The position numbers and the translations under genes were made by a program. Of a stretch of DNA of 64,000 nucleotides, positions 51,522 to 61,602 are shown in pieces. The notes under the pieces are model-generated. The model searched no databases, had not been told where the DNA came from, and saw only the letters and a list, made by a program, of their open reading frames with translations. The stretch comes from Notospermus geniculatus. Its lineage: Eukaryota > Nemertea > Pilidiophora > Heteronemertea > Lineidae. The stretch spans positions 105,069 to 169,068 of the forward strand of contig NMRB01000451.1 in NCBI GenBank assembly GCA_002633025.1, given 5' to 3'. The first letter of the stretch is position 1, and the number at the start of each line of letters is the position of its first letter.

Positions 51522-54054
51522 TTTTATCCAGTATTGCTTTATTTCATCCAGATCTATTGGTAGAGGGTGAGGATGTTTTACGCCCACCAAGCCATCTAGT
51601 GGTGGGCAGCTAGACTAACAGCCTATACCAGGCAGGTAGTGATCATGGCCTGACCATACCAGCTGACCAGCTGGAATGGAATGCTCAGCATGTAAACAAA
51701 CAATGCTGGTTGCTGAGGATGTATAGACTGTAGAAAATGGACATCCATTCATGAAAACTGTGACGTGTAATGGAGGCCATCATGCTGTAATGGCGATGAA
51801 GATCAAATACAAGTAGGCCTATGCCTATTGTTGTAATCCGTCTCTTGTCCCTTTCTTCTTTGTGAAATGACAACACATACCCAATAGTAGTAATTACTGT
51901 GCAACGACTGACGGTTTCACCGCTGAAAAAATCTCCCCTGTCTGTCACAACCTCTAGTGAACCATGTAGCCAAAGTCAGGGAGCCCAGAGAGGTTTAATC
52001 AGCATCTCGAGTACAAAAACTTTTGGGGGTTTGGGGGTTAGGTTGCACCCCTCTGACCACAAAAACCCAATTCTTAAGTTCCGCAAATGGTGCGTTTAGA
52101 AGATACAGCTGTTTGAATTTTGGGTACTGACTTCATCATTGGACCAAAATCAGAGCATTGTACAGGGGCTTGGAAACTGATGTACAGCTAACTTTTAAAC
52201 GGTTGGCTTAAGACCCTATAAATGTATTACCAACAGATAGAAACATGGGCACACTGAGACAGAAAAACGTATTCTTATGTAGTTTATCATCCTGGAAATG
52301 ACGCATTTACACCTTTTTGCGAATTTCGGCGCCATACATACTTTTTGTTGAATTTCTCATCAGATAGCAAATACAAATATGTAAAAACAAATAAGAACAT
52401 GCTAATCTGATTCAGAGGGCCCATGTTTCTATCTGTTGGCAATACATTTATAGGGTCTCAAGCCAACCGTTTAAAAGTTAGCTGTACATCACTTTCCAAG
52501 TCCCTGTACAATGCTCTGATTTTGGCCCAATGATAAAGCCAGTAGGCAAAATTCAAACGGGTGTATCTTCTAAACGCACCATTTGCGGAACTTAAGAATT
52601 GGGTTTTTGTGGTCAGAGGGGTGCAACCTAACCCACAAACCCCAAAAAGCTTTTGTACTCGAGATGCTGATTAAACCTCTCTGGGCTCCCTGACTAAAAG
52701 GCTTGTTTAATTATTCACAGGCTCTGCCTGATTGGTTTTTATGAATGCATGACGACAGGATTTTGATCGGAGGTTTGGGGAGAAATTAAACTGGTCCCCA
52801 GTCCTCGAGACACCGCTACGAGCAGCAAGCGGCTTGAGGACAGGGGACTGGAGCACGAGTTCAAGTCGCACCATTTATTCGGCTTTACTCGGTACAGATA
52901 TAGGCCTAACCGCGTACCTCCACATCACCTCATCGAGTCGTGGTCACCCCCGCGAATTCATTTCGGTTCTCAAACGATCCGGCCAGTTTGAAAACCTATT
53001 TACCCAGAGTGTCATGTTATAGGTCCAATCTCGTACCCAGAGTTCAATGCCACATTAAACTCTGGAAAGGGCTAGACCGGTACTACTTTTCCACAGTGCA
53101 AATGCATTGTTGGTGGCGGATGAATTTCTGACCGTTGCACAGCGAATTGCGTAGGGATTCGAAAGAGTTCGTTCTTTTTTCCACAATAAAACATCAAATA
53201 CCCAACGGAATGTTAAAATAGTAGTAATTTTACAAATACTGGAACAAATTCTAATTTTCGGTATGATTATTTTATCAAATGATTTGTAAAATCGATGAGC
53301 ACAAGAATCTTGTGCTGGGTTCCAGCCCTTTTCAGAGGTCTTAGCCAAGGAACGATGGTGGCGACCTCTTCAGATTGGTTATAGGTCCAGAGCCATGACC
53401 ACTTGACATGTAGTTTTGCGCCTCCATTTCGTCTTTTTTACCTTGCCCTCTCCTTTCTTTCTATGGAGTGGTTTGATTGCGCACAAGCTGATGATGGAGT
53501 CTTCTAGTCAGTCTGTGTGGGTAACCGATGATCATCCCTTTTCCACCATTTTATATGATTCGTATTGTTTAATAGATTTAGGATGAAATAAAACAGAACT
53601 TGAGTGTAAGCCTACATACACAAACAAAAACACGACACTGTGTAGAGTTACCTTTTGGGAGGATTGAATCTTTTGGCTGTATCCGAACTTTAATACTCTA
53701 AAAAAAAAAGACAGGCTGCGCTGAGCGCAAATGCGAGTGTAGGCCTGCTGCTCTCACAAAAGAATATCACATGATATATTTTTTTGAATAAGACCCGAGA
53801 AAATATAGAAAAACGAACACACTTACATGGATGATAATCCTCTGGGTAGAAAAATTTACATTATGAAAGTAATTCGTGATCCAACATTATTTCTTTCCGG
53901 TCGAAAAGCTGATTTCAAGGTTTATAGGCCTATTTTTCTCTGGCGTATTTTTCTAACCCAATAACACCGAACGTGTTCATTCGCGTTCCTTATCGCTGAA
54001 TTAGAAAAAAATCAGTCCACCAAGTAAGACAAAGGTTGAGTTAGCGTCAGCCCC
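51522..54054. other. Stretch without recognised gene
   Basis: It contains the long foldback at 51974-52695. The rest is anonymous. A gagttcaagtc word near 52858 resembles a pol III B-box without a matching A-box. No protein family is recognised on either strand. Confidence 0.5.
51974..52695. mobile_element. Foldback element with 277-bp arms
   Basis: The left arm (51974-52250) begins agtcagggagcccagagag and the right arm (52419-52695) ends with its complement. The arms are equal in length and about 95 percent alike by eye. The loop is 168 bp. No open frame spans it. It looks like a long-TIR or foldback transposable element; transcription across it would give a long hairpin RNA. Confidence 0.85.
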
Positions 54055-54242
54055 TAGTGGAGAAAATATTTTTTACATGAAAAACTCCCCATAGGGGGAT
54101 TTTCCCTGTACGTCAAATTAACCACCCTCCACAGTATACTGTACTTTCGAGGGTGGTAAATTTGACGTGCGGCTACCCGATGACTGGCGGACAGGGAAAG
54201 TCCCCCTGGAGAGTTTTCCTGTGAAAATTATTTCTTCCACTA
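54055..54242. mobile_element. MITE with inner accaccctc hairpin
   Basis: Outer ends tagtggagaaaatatt and aattatttcttccacta pair, then aaaactcccc with ggagagtttt, then acgtcaaattaaccaccctc with gagggtggtaaatttgacgt. The whole 188 bp folds. Confidence 0.7.
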
Positions 54243-54301
54243 CCAAGTATACATGCACATCGACGTGGTCAAATTCATTGGTTCAGAAGGTGACCCTTAT
54301 T

Positions 54302-54333
54302 AAGACCGCCACCACTTGACAGGTGGCGGTCTT
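54302..54333. repeat. 12-bp hairpin aagaccgccacc
   Basis: aagaccgccacc and ggtggcggtctt are perfect complements around an 8-base loop. No gene context. Confidence 0.6.
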
Positions 54334-54447
54334 CATTGGTTTGACTGAATTTCTCTCTCTCCATCCAATCTGTGGTTTCAGCAGGATAACTAAAAAAATA
54401 CGTCATGATGGCGAGAAATCTTTCAGGAATGGTAGATATGGATGTTA

Positions 54448-54957
54448 AGGCCTGAACCCACTGTCGCGTTTTGCCGCCGCGGTTTCACCACTGCCCGACA
54501 AATTCTTTGTTAAATTGTCGGTCCGCTACCTTTTTAAGCCTCGCTTATGTCGCCCTACGCTGTGATAGAAATAGCGTCAACTAGTTGCAACTGATAACTT
54601 ATGTCGCCACCGACTAGAAAAATACCGATCGGTCGCAACTACCTGGAACTAGTTTATCGCCGTCTTTTGAGTGCTTATGTCGACACAGATTTCTTTTGAT
54701 TTTAAGTAAGTTGAACATGTGCGACTTTCAGGATCTGGATATTTTTAGTTTGCAACTAGTTGGCAACCAGTAACTCGCTGACGCCCGAGAGCTTATGTCA
54801 CCTTGTAGTTGTGACTAATTAGTTCCAACTACGCGCCGATTATCAGTTGCCAACTAGTTCTGACTGTACGTAAGGGCGACATAAGCGAGGCTTAACAAAG
54901 CATTTTCTGCCGCTGCGTTTTCCCGCTGCGCGAAAACGCGTCAGTGGGTTCGGGCCT
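54448..54957. mobile_element. MITE (aggcctgaacccactg) interrupted by a second element
   Basis: Ends aggcctgaacccactg and cagtgggttcgggcct are flanked by TTA (54445-54447 and 54958-54960). Internally it matches the intact copy at 54961-55111 but is split by a 354-bp insertion at a TTAA. TTA targets fit Harbinger-type elements. Confidence 0.8.
54538..54891. mobile_element. Nested TTAA-flanked element
   Basis: Termini gcctcgcttatgtcgccc and gggcgacataagcgaggc are inverted and flanked by TTAA on both sides (54534-54537 and 54892-54895); the uninterrupted neighbour copy has one TTAA at this point. That is the signature of a piggyBac-type insertion, though TTA-targeting elements cannot be excluded. 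The interior repeats cttatgtcg words and aactagttg motifs. Confidence 0.75.
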
Positions 54958-54960
54958 TTA

Positions 54961-55111
54961 AGGCCTGAACCCACTGTCGCGTTTTCCCGCCGCGGTTTCA
55001 TCACCGCCCGACAAATTCTTTGTTATATTCTCGGTCCGCTGCCTTTTAACAAAGCATTTTCTGCCGCTGCGTTTTCCCGCTGCGTGAAAACGCGTCAGTG
55101 GGTTCGGGCCT
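54961..55111. mobile_element. Intact second copy of the 151-bp MITE
   Basis: It follows the first copy directly, sharing a single TTA, and is followed by TTA at 55112-55114. It serves as the empty-site reference for the nested insertion next door. Confidence 0.8.
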
Positions 55112-55736
55112 TTACACAGAACCCTATTGATTCTTGGGGTTATCCGCCAACGACTTCGGAAGGCGACTTTCATTGACCACATGCACGGTCAATCAATCAA
55201 CCGCTTCAACAACAGGACCAACATACCCAAATGTAATCAGGATTACGCTGTGACTGTGGTCACCCTAATCTTCAACCACACAAGCTATCGGTCACGGCTC
55301 GGAAAGGCATGACGGTGTCCAAGGATACTTGAATAGAAGTCAACAATTGGTCTGAGTTACGTAATCCATCAGGACTTGCGCAAACATACCACGAGGTCAT
55401 TTTTTGGTGGAGGTGAGGTGTGTGCAGGACGTGGTGGAGGAGAGAAGGAACTTGAACGTGGTCATTTGAAAAATTGGTGAGAAAATTTCGTTTGTTTTCT
55501 GTATGTGAGGTTTTCTAGACTGTGACGATGTAGGCCAACTGATGCGTACAATGAGGGTAAATTCATGAATTCGGCTGACTCTCACTTCCAACGTTTTGAC
55601 CGCTTGTTGGGCCTATGCGGCCACTTCGTTTTCCAGCAGTTTGTACTGAAACCATTTATCCGGTTCTTTTTTACTTCCAGGCATTCTCTGGTATGGTGTG
55701 AGACAAAAGTAAAAAATGCTGGCCACGCCGCCACCG

Positions 55737-56828
55737 CCACCGCCACAAACAAATCCACAATCAAACTTTCCTGATTGATGACGATACAAGATGCGAACTC
55801 GATGTCCTGCGGCACTTCACGGAATTATGAAACGCGGTAAGTTGCTATCTCTTTGGAGAAGTCTCACTATTTTGCATCGATGCCGGCTCCAACAACGTCG
55901 CATTGTTTGACAGGAGGAAATACCCACGGAATTAATAAAAGTATGGCAGAAATATTTTCCCGCTGTTTTACTGTAATAGACATTTCCAACAAAGATGGCG
56001 GCAAGCCAGTTCTCCCACATGACGTCATGGCCATTCATTGTCCACCAAGCATGCTATAAAAATAAACACTACCAACGCCTCCTCGCAGTGAATGCATTAA
56101 GTTTTGCCAGAATTTGCCGAAATAACTGTCAGAAACCCTTGAAATTTGGCAGACATGTTATGAGGGCCAATTCGTTGAGAAACGTGTGAAAAAATCAGAA
56201 TCGGTGTTGTAAAATTTGAATCGTGGTACAAAGAGTTGTAGCCGAAGACCCGATATAAAGTGTCATATGATTGGTCGACCGGTATAGTTGGCATGGTGCC
56301 AAGATACGCCGCCGACTGGTCTATTTCTCGAAGGGTGATGTGCGATGTAACGCAGTGGAGAGCAGATTGGCCTTCGATTATCGAAGATGCCACCGCCACG
56401 AACAACTCCACAATCAAACTTTCCTGATTGATGACGATAGAAGATGCAAACTCGATGTCCTGCACTGAAACGCGGTAAGTTGCTATCTCTTTGGACAAGT
56501 CTCACTATTTCACATCGATGACGGCTCCAACAACGTCGCATTGTTTGACAGGAGGAAATACCCACGGAATTAAAAGTATACAGTAGTATTTTCCCGCTGT
56601 TTTACTGTAAATAGACATTTCCAACAAAGACGGCGGCATGCCAGTTCTCCCACATGACGTCATGGCCATTCATTGTCCACCAAGCATGCTATAAAAATAA
56701 ACACTACCAACGCCTCATCGCAGTGAATGCATTAGGTTTTGCCAGAATTTGCCGAAATAACTGTCAGAAACCCTTGAAATTTGGCAGACATGTTATGAGG
56801 GCCAATTCGTTGAGAAACGTGTGAAAAA
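55737..56828 (+). repeat. Direct duplication of about 0.45 kb, spaced 0.65 kb
   Basis: Sequence 55737-56192 recurs at about 56388-56828 (shared: tctcccacatgacgtcatgg, tgctataaaaataaacacta). The short open frames in the first copy are broken in the second, so the block is unlikely to be coding. Here no n separates the copies. Confidence 0.8.
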
Positions 56829-57590
56829 AACTAACGAAATACATGAAACATTTTCTGATTGGTTCACTGTCAGCGTCCTTGACAACCGCGGCAGACTGGT
56901 CACTCGTCGTAAAGCATTTTTATGGGAATGTTGCATTATGACGTAGCACGACTAGTCTACAACAACAGCAGTGGCTGCCCCCCGCCGTGTCCAGCATGCA
57001 GTGTCACTTTTCACTTTTCAGTGTTTAGCTCGTGCCTTTTTGATTTGAAACATCGCTAAAAAGTGGATAACGGCGCTCTATGCGAGATTATTCTGTTTCA
57101 TACAGATTGATGGTGTAAACAGGCCGAATCACGGAGCAACGCCGGCGCTGTTTCCCGCGCTGTTTGGCCGCTGACTAGTGCTGCCACCATGCGGTAAATC
57201 GGCGGGAATCTGGCTATTGTAAGCAGTGTCTATGAACGATAGGTACGAGTGAGAAGACACTGCGAAAGGAGTGTAATAAGACTAGGCTACTTCATCTCTA
57301 TTCAAGTGATCATGGAAGAAGGCGCCCTAAGGGGTGCCTCCGACTGCCATCTGTTGTTCCGTCGAAAGAATCGTCAGGAAATGGGGGCCATCCCCCCGCG
57401 GATAACATTACATGCTTGTTTATTCAATATGAACCTCTTTTTCAGCCTCCAGTTTTCATATGGTCCCCTCCTTGGAGCCCCCCTGCTCCAACCATATCGA
57501 AGGAAACGTACTTCGTGACGGCTTCAAAAGAATTCGTTTCGTTTCTGATATATCACGGCTGTACGACTTGATATACGAATCGGATTCGAC
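56829..57590. other. Stretch without recognised gene
   Basis: No gene family, RNA gene or clear repeat is recognised. It is moderately GC-rich near 57120-57190. Confidence 0.4.
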
Positions 57591-57653
57591 CATCCTCCCA
57601 CAGCAGGGCTTTGGTCTCGTTCCTCTTCATACACTCCACACAAAGCCCTGCTG
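57591..57653. repeat. Hairpin-family copy
   Basis: cagcagggctttg pairs with caaagccctgctg. The outer catcctccca matches the ends of the copies at 41769 and 58035. Confidence 0.65.
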
Positions 57654-57973
57654 AAATTGGGCATCCCAGGCAAGCAGAGGCGGTCAGAAAACCATTGCCC
57701 AATCAGAATGCAGCATTTTCAGGGTGTCAATATTAAAATAATTATGACTCATAATAACAATCAAAAATAATAAGAATCTTTCCTATATACAGGAGAACCT
57801 CTGTGATAAAATTCAGTCAATTTTGGAAAGATGTAAGTGATTTGTAAAGGATAAAACTTTAAAATCAAACTGGGTAAAACCACGAAATTTGTACTTCTCC
57901 AGTCATCCTTAAAATACAGGGAGTGCAACTGGAGTATGGGACAGCCACATCAGATTCACTGGCCGTTGTATTT

Positions 57974-58035
57974 CAGCAGGGGTTTGTGTGAGCGGATGAA
58001 GAGGAGCGAGGTAAAAACCCCTGCTGTGGGAGGAT
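57974..58035. repeat. Hairpin-family copy, inverse orientation
   Basis: cagcaggggttt pairs with aaacccctgctg. It is inverted relative to the copy at 57591, so the two may be the ends of one 445-bp composite (57591-58035). Confidence 0.65.
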
Positions 58036-58336
58036 GGATTCGACATACTGAGGAATGAACTCTTTATATACCAGGACTTGATATTTGAATCGGTTTATCA
58101 CGTGTGAGTGAACTCTGATAGGACTTGGCTGTCTTTTCTGCCGTGCGGTTTCACCGGTGATTTTAGTCTTAGTCATGGGGAAAGGGAGAGACACGCAACC
58201 TGCTGTGAGTGGATGCAGGCCATAAGATTGTGGCAAATATCTTACGCAGTGGATTTATCCATGGCCTGTACATTTATTCATGTCACCATTTACATCCGAT
58301 TTCCTGGCGTCTTTTGGTGTGTAGGCCTATCTTTTT

Positions 58337-58930
58337 AGCTCACCCGTGAGCTTTTGTCGTGGTGCAACGTCCGTCGTCGTCCATCGTCTGTAGTCCGTTT
58401 TATCATAGGTGTATCTAACTAGGATACATAACATATATAACGGGGTTTTTATTTGACCTACTTTTCACTAGGTCACAGAGGTCAAAGATCGGACATCCAA
58501 TATGGCCACCAGGTGGCGTAACCTGAAAATCATCCAAGTGCTATAACTTGGGAACGGCTTGACCCAGACTGCTCAAACGTGATATTTACCTCGTCTAGAT
58601 GACATTTACAAGCACGTCAAATTTCGGCTTGATTAAACTTCCAATATGGCCGCCAGGTGGCGTAACCCGAAAATCATCAAATGTGCTATAACTCAGGAAC
58701 GACGTGACCCAGAGCGCTCACTATGTGCTGTGTGGCTCTCTCTAGATGACCTTTATGTACACGTGAAGTTTTGGCCCGATCGGACATCCAATATGGCCAC
58801 CAGGTGGCATACCCAAAAACATGCTGTATATCGATGGTGTACATTCACTGTACATTCAGTGTTTGTTATTGCCTTTTGGTCCAACATGGCCGACTTTGGC
58901 AATCTGTCTATTGTCATCCGATTTTGATGG
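58337..58930 (+). repeat. agctcacc repeat with 145-bp internal tandem
   Basis: It opens agctcacccgtgagctttt, followed by gtccgtcgtcgtccatcgtc, as at 6431. Inside, a unit of about 145 bp containing atccaatatggccaccagg and a gaac...tgacccag block is present about three times (58490, 58634, 58781). Confidence 0.7.
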
Positions 58931-59010
58931 GTTTATTTAGCATTTCTTTCGTTGTACATAATGCTACTTGTCATCCGATTTCCCGTATTTGGTGTACAGC
59001 AGGCCTAAAG

Positions 59011-59565
59011 GCTGAGTTCTCGAAGTCTGGTTAGAGGGAGATATGGTCAATTCCATGATCTCGGACGTGACATTTCACTTAGTCAGTGCAGGCTCTGCAA
59101 CTGATAGCATCAAATAACGATTAAGTTCCCTGCATCACGTCGGGCTCTTTGCTCTTCTATGCCCCTTGTATGAAGTAAGTGCATTGTGATTCCGGTGTCG
59201 TAGAATGTCATGCCCCCCGATATGAGATGCCCCACAACAATAGATCAGCCGGACACTGACAAACAGAACTTCTGTTGACTTCTGTTACCAGATGTCCCCT
59301 GAACAAAACTAAGCGGGCATCTGATATCGGGGGCATTACATTCTATGACACCGGCACTGTTTGCTAATGGGTGCGTTTAATTAGGAGTCACAATTAATGA
59401 ACTTAATTCTGCAGAGGCATAGACGGACAAGAACCCGACATGATGCAGGGAACTTAAGCCGTTATTTGGTGCCATCTGTTGCAGAGACTGCACTTAGTCA
59501 AGAAATGTCACGTCCGAGATCGTGGACTTGACCATCTGCCTCTAAACAGACTTCGAGAACTCAGC
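59011..59565. mobile_element. Foldback element of 555 bp
   Basis: gctgagttctcgaag at the left pairs with cttcgagaactcagc at the right, and matching continues inward (ctcggacgtgacattt with aaatgtcacgtccgag... ; gttccctgcatca with tgatgcagggaac) to the centre (gccccccgatatgag with the atatcgggggc side). The arms are imperfect but run almost the full length. Confidence 0.8.
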
Positions 59566-60243
59566 TCATAATATTGTCAGCAACCGTGTTAGGTTTATCC
59601 CGAACTTTGTTATAGGTAGACTTCATTTAATATATGTTAATACTATAAATAGGGCTTTGTTTTTTCTTCGTGTAGGCCAAAATTTCGGAGGGACAGCAGA
59701 GAAAGTATCCGGTGTTGGTATTTTTCGAACATTCCATTGTTCCAAAATTGGCCACCAGGTGACCAATTGGCGCTGTTAGTTGGAGTTGAACTAGGCCGGT
59801 GTAGAGGTGAGGATAAAGTGTGTTGCTCTGGCGTGAATCTTCCTACCAGAACGGCCGGTGTAACAGATCTAATGTCCCCCGATATGCGATGTCTCCCTAC
59901 AACGGGTTCAGCAGCACCATTGAATTGGACTGGAGAATTAGATATCATACCGGCAATGCTTTATCTAAATATCCCGAAATTCAACTGATCAACGGCGGCG
60001 TTCGCAACTCGCACAATTCCCAGGGTTTCGGTACATGTACGTTGATTCGTGCCTACAACCATTGTACCCTGCCTGTTATTAAGAATGTAATAAAGATATT
60101 GTAATTGAACAACACCATTTGTAATATCTTTGTTGTAACCAATGGTTTGATTTCTCACCTGCCCCTGGTGACAGATGTGGGAACTAATAAAAAGGTCAGT
60201 GCCTCATTGACACCAAGAAAGTGTTCAAGTTCCAAAACAGTAC

Positions 60244-60369
60244 GGAGTTTTCGCAAAGCCCCCGAAACACCAACGCGAACGCCAAACCCATTGTTCGATG
60301 CCACAAAGAGGGCACCGAACAAATGGATAGACGTACGTGTTGGCGTTTCGGGGGTTTTGCGAAAACTCC
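60244..60369. repeat. 126-bp near-perfect hairpin
   Basis: ggagttttcgcaaagccccc pairs with gggggttttgcgaaaactcc with one mismatch, and pairing continues through cgaaacaccaacgcg/cgtgttggcgtttcg and ccattgttcg/cgaacaaatgg to a small loop near 60305. It is the size of a short MITE or of a long miRNA-like precursor. Confidence 0.75.
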
Positions 60370-60997
60370 CTGGTAACAAAATAACACTTACACACTAGGA
60401 AACGCACACTCGCTGTATCTGAGTGTCGCTTATTGTGTAAAGTAGGGCATTTCCCCGTCAATCTATCGTAATGTCATGCTGGTTCATTGGCCACACTGAA
60501 AAACGTTACACCGGAAGCCAAGAGCATCTGGAAAGGGACAGAATAAATCTCCTTGTTCATTTGCTGCACTGTAGTGTAACTACAGAACAACTGAGGCAAT
60601 CTAATCTTAACTCTCTTGCCTGTGTTTTACAAGTTGGCCTACTATTCCCTTTCAGGGGTGTCTTTCCAAATGTATAAATTTTGAAGTTAGATTGAAGTAT
60701 GATTCTTACAAAATTTTTGCACTTTAGTTCTTGGAACTGCCGCTAGGTGGCAGCAGTCTTTAGTTCTTAGAACGGCCGATAGGTGGCGCTGAATAAGTAG
60801 GTCATACGTTTTAGGAACGCATTTTATAACACCATGAAACTGTTCAAGTTCGAAAAGAATAAGCCAAAGTTAGTCTTGAGGGGTGGCGGTGGGGGTTGAT
60901 GGCGGCGCAACACATTTTTCTCTTCCATCAGGCTTACTGTGCGTTCAGATTGATATAGTATACAGTAAATAGAGTGGTTTGGGAGATTATGAAATAG

Positions 60998-61017
60998 AGT
61001 GACGTGGCCCCGCCTCG
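60998..61017 (+). promoter_or_regulatory. Possible UTP18 promoter element
   Basis: gtgacgtggccccgcctc combines a CRE-like half and a GC box, about 70-90 bases before the first candidate UTP18 exon. It fits a TATA-less housekeeping promoter, but no start codon in frame with UTP18 follows, so the real promoter may lie elsewhere. Confidence 0.2.
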
Positions 61018-61086
61018 AAACAATGCCAGGATAATCAACCTAATCACGGGGTATCTCATGGTGATACCTCCGCAAACTTGCAACAG

Positions 61087-61139
61087 AACTGTCATCATCA
61101 GAACATCATGACACTCCAGCTGCAGATTTAGTAAATCAG
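61087..61139 (+). CDS. utp18: Candidate N-terminal exon of UTP18
   Basis: 53 bases between ttgcaacag and CAG|gtaagc, leaving in phase 0, the entry phase of the first sure UTP18 exon (61603). It encodes ELSSSEHHDTPAADLVNQ after a split codon, a low-complexity stretch like the poorly conserved N-terminal part of UTP18. The acceptor is weak. The conserved N-terminal block expected before it is not found. Confidence 0.3.
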
Positions 61140-61602
61140 GTAAGCGAGATCGTGACTATGAAATAAGTTCAGAACAAGGGCTTGGGCCACTAATCCTCGA
61201 AATTGTAAGTACAAACAAAGAAGGTGCTCATCATCTGATCATGGTGCTGCTGGCAGCAGCAGGTTGGTGTAGGCCTAGCCCTAGCCTAGGCCTAAAATAT
61301 AAAAAAAGCATGCTAAACAAAATTTTGTGTCGTCGACGCGTCATGACTCATCATGGCTTGGTGTTGGAGGAAAATTTCTCCAAACTCATCATGGTGTACT
61401 AACTCAACCATGCAACTGTAGCTAATTGCCGCCGGATTGCTGCCAGTGCAGATCTGACAGTGCAATTGAATTGAAATTGTGTGGAGAAGCTACGCAGTCT
61501 GCTGGAATGGAAGGCTGTGCCTAGATTCTATCTAGGCCCCCCTATGTGTCTGCACCTTTCAAAATTCATAAAATTTCAAGATTCATAAATGACATCTTTC
61601 AG

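Larger units (their letters stand above)
58504..60790 (+). promoter_or_regulatory. Series of CTCF-like motifs
   Basis: The words ggccaccaggtggcg (58504), ggccgccaggtggcg (58648), ggccaccaggtggc (58795), ggccaccaggtgacc (59750), tgccgctaggtggcag (60738) and ggccgataggtggcgct (60774) resemble the bilaterian CTCF core CCRSYAGRKGGCRS, all in the same orientation. Three are carried by the tandem repeat unit. Binding is unproven. Confidence 0.35.

Noticed and set aside
55127-55312. 61-codon plus-strand frame after the MITE pair
   Set aside because: Reads like protein but has no recognisable family and no splice evidence.
55853-56059. 68-codon frame in the first copy of the 55737-56828 duplication
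   Set aside because: The second copy breaks the frame with small indels, arguing against coding function.
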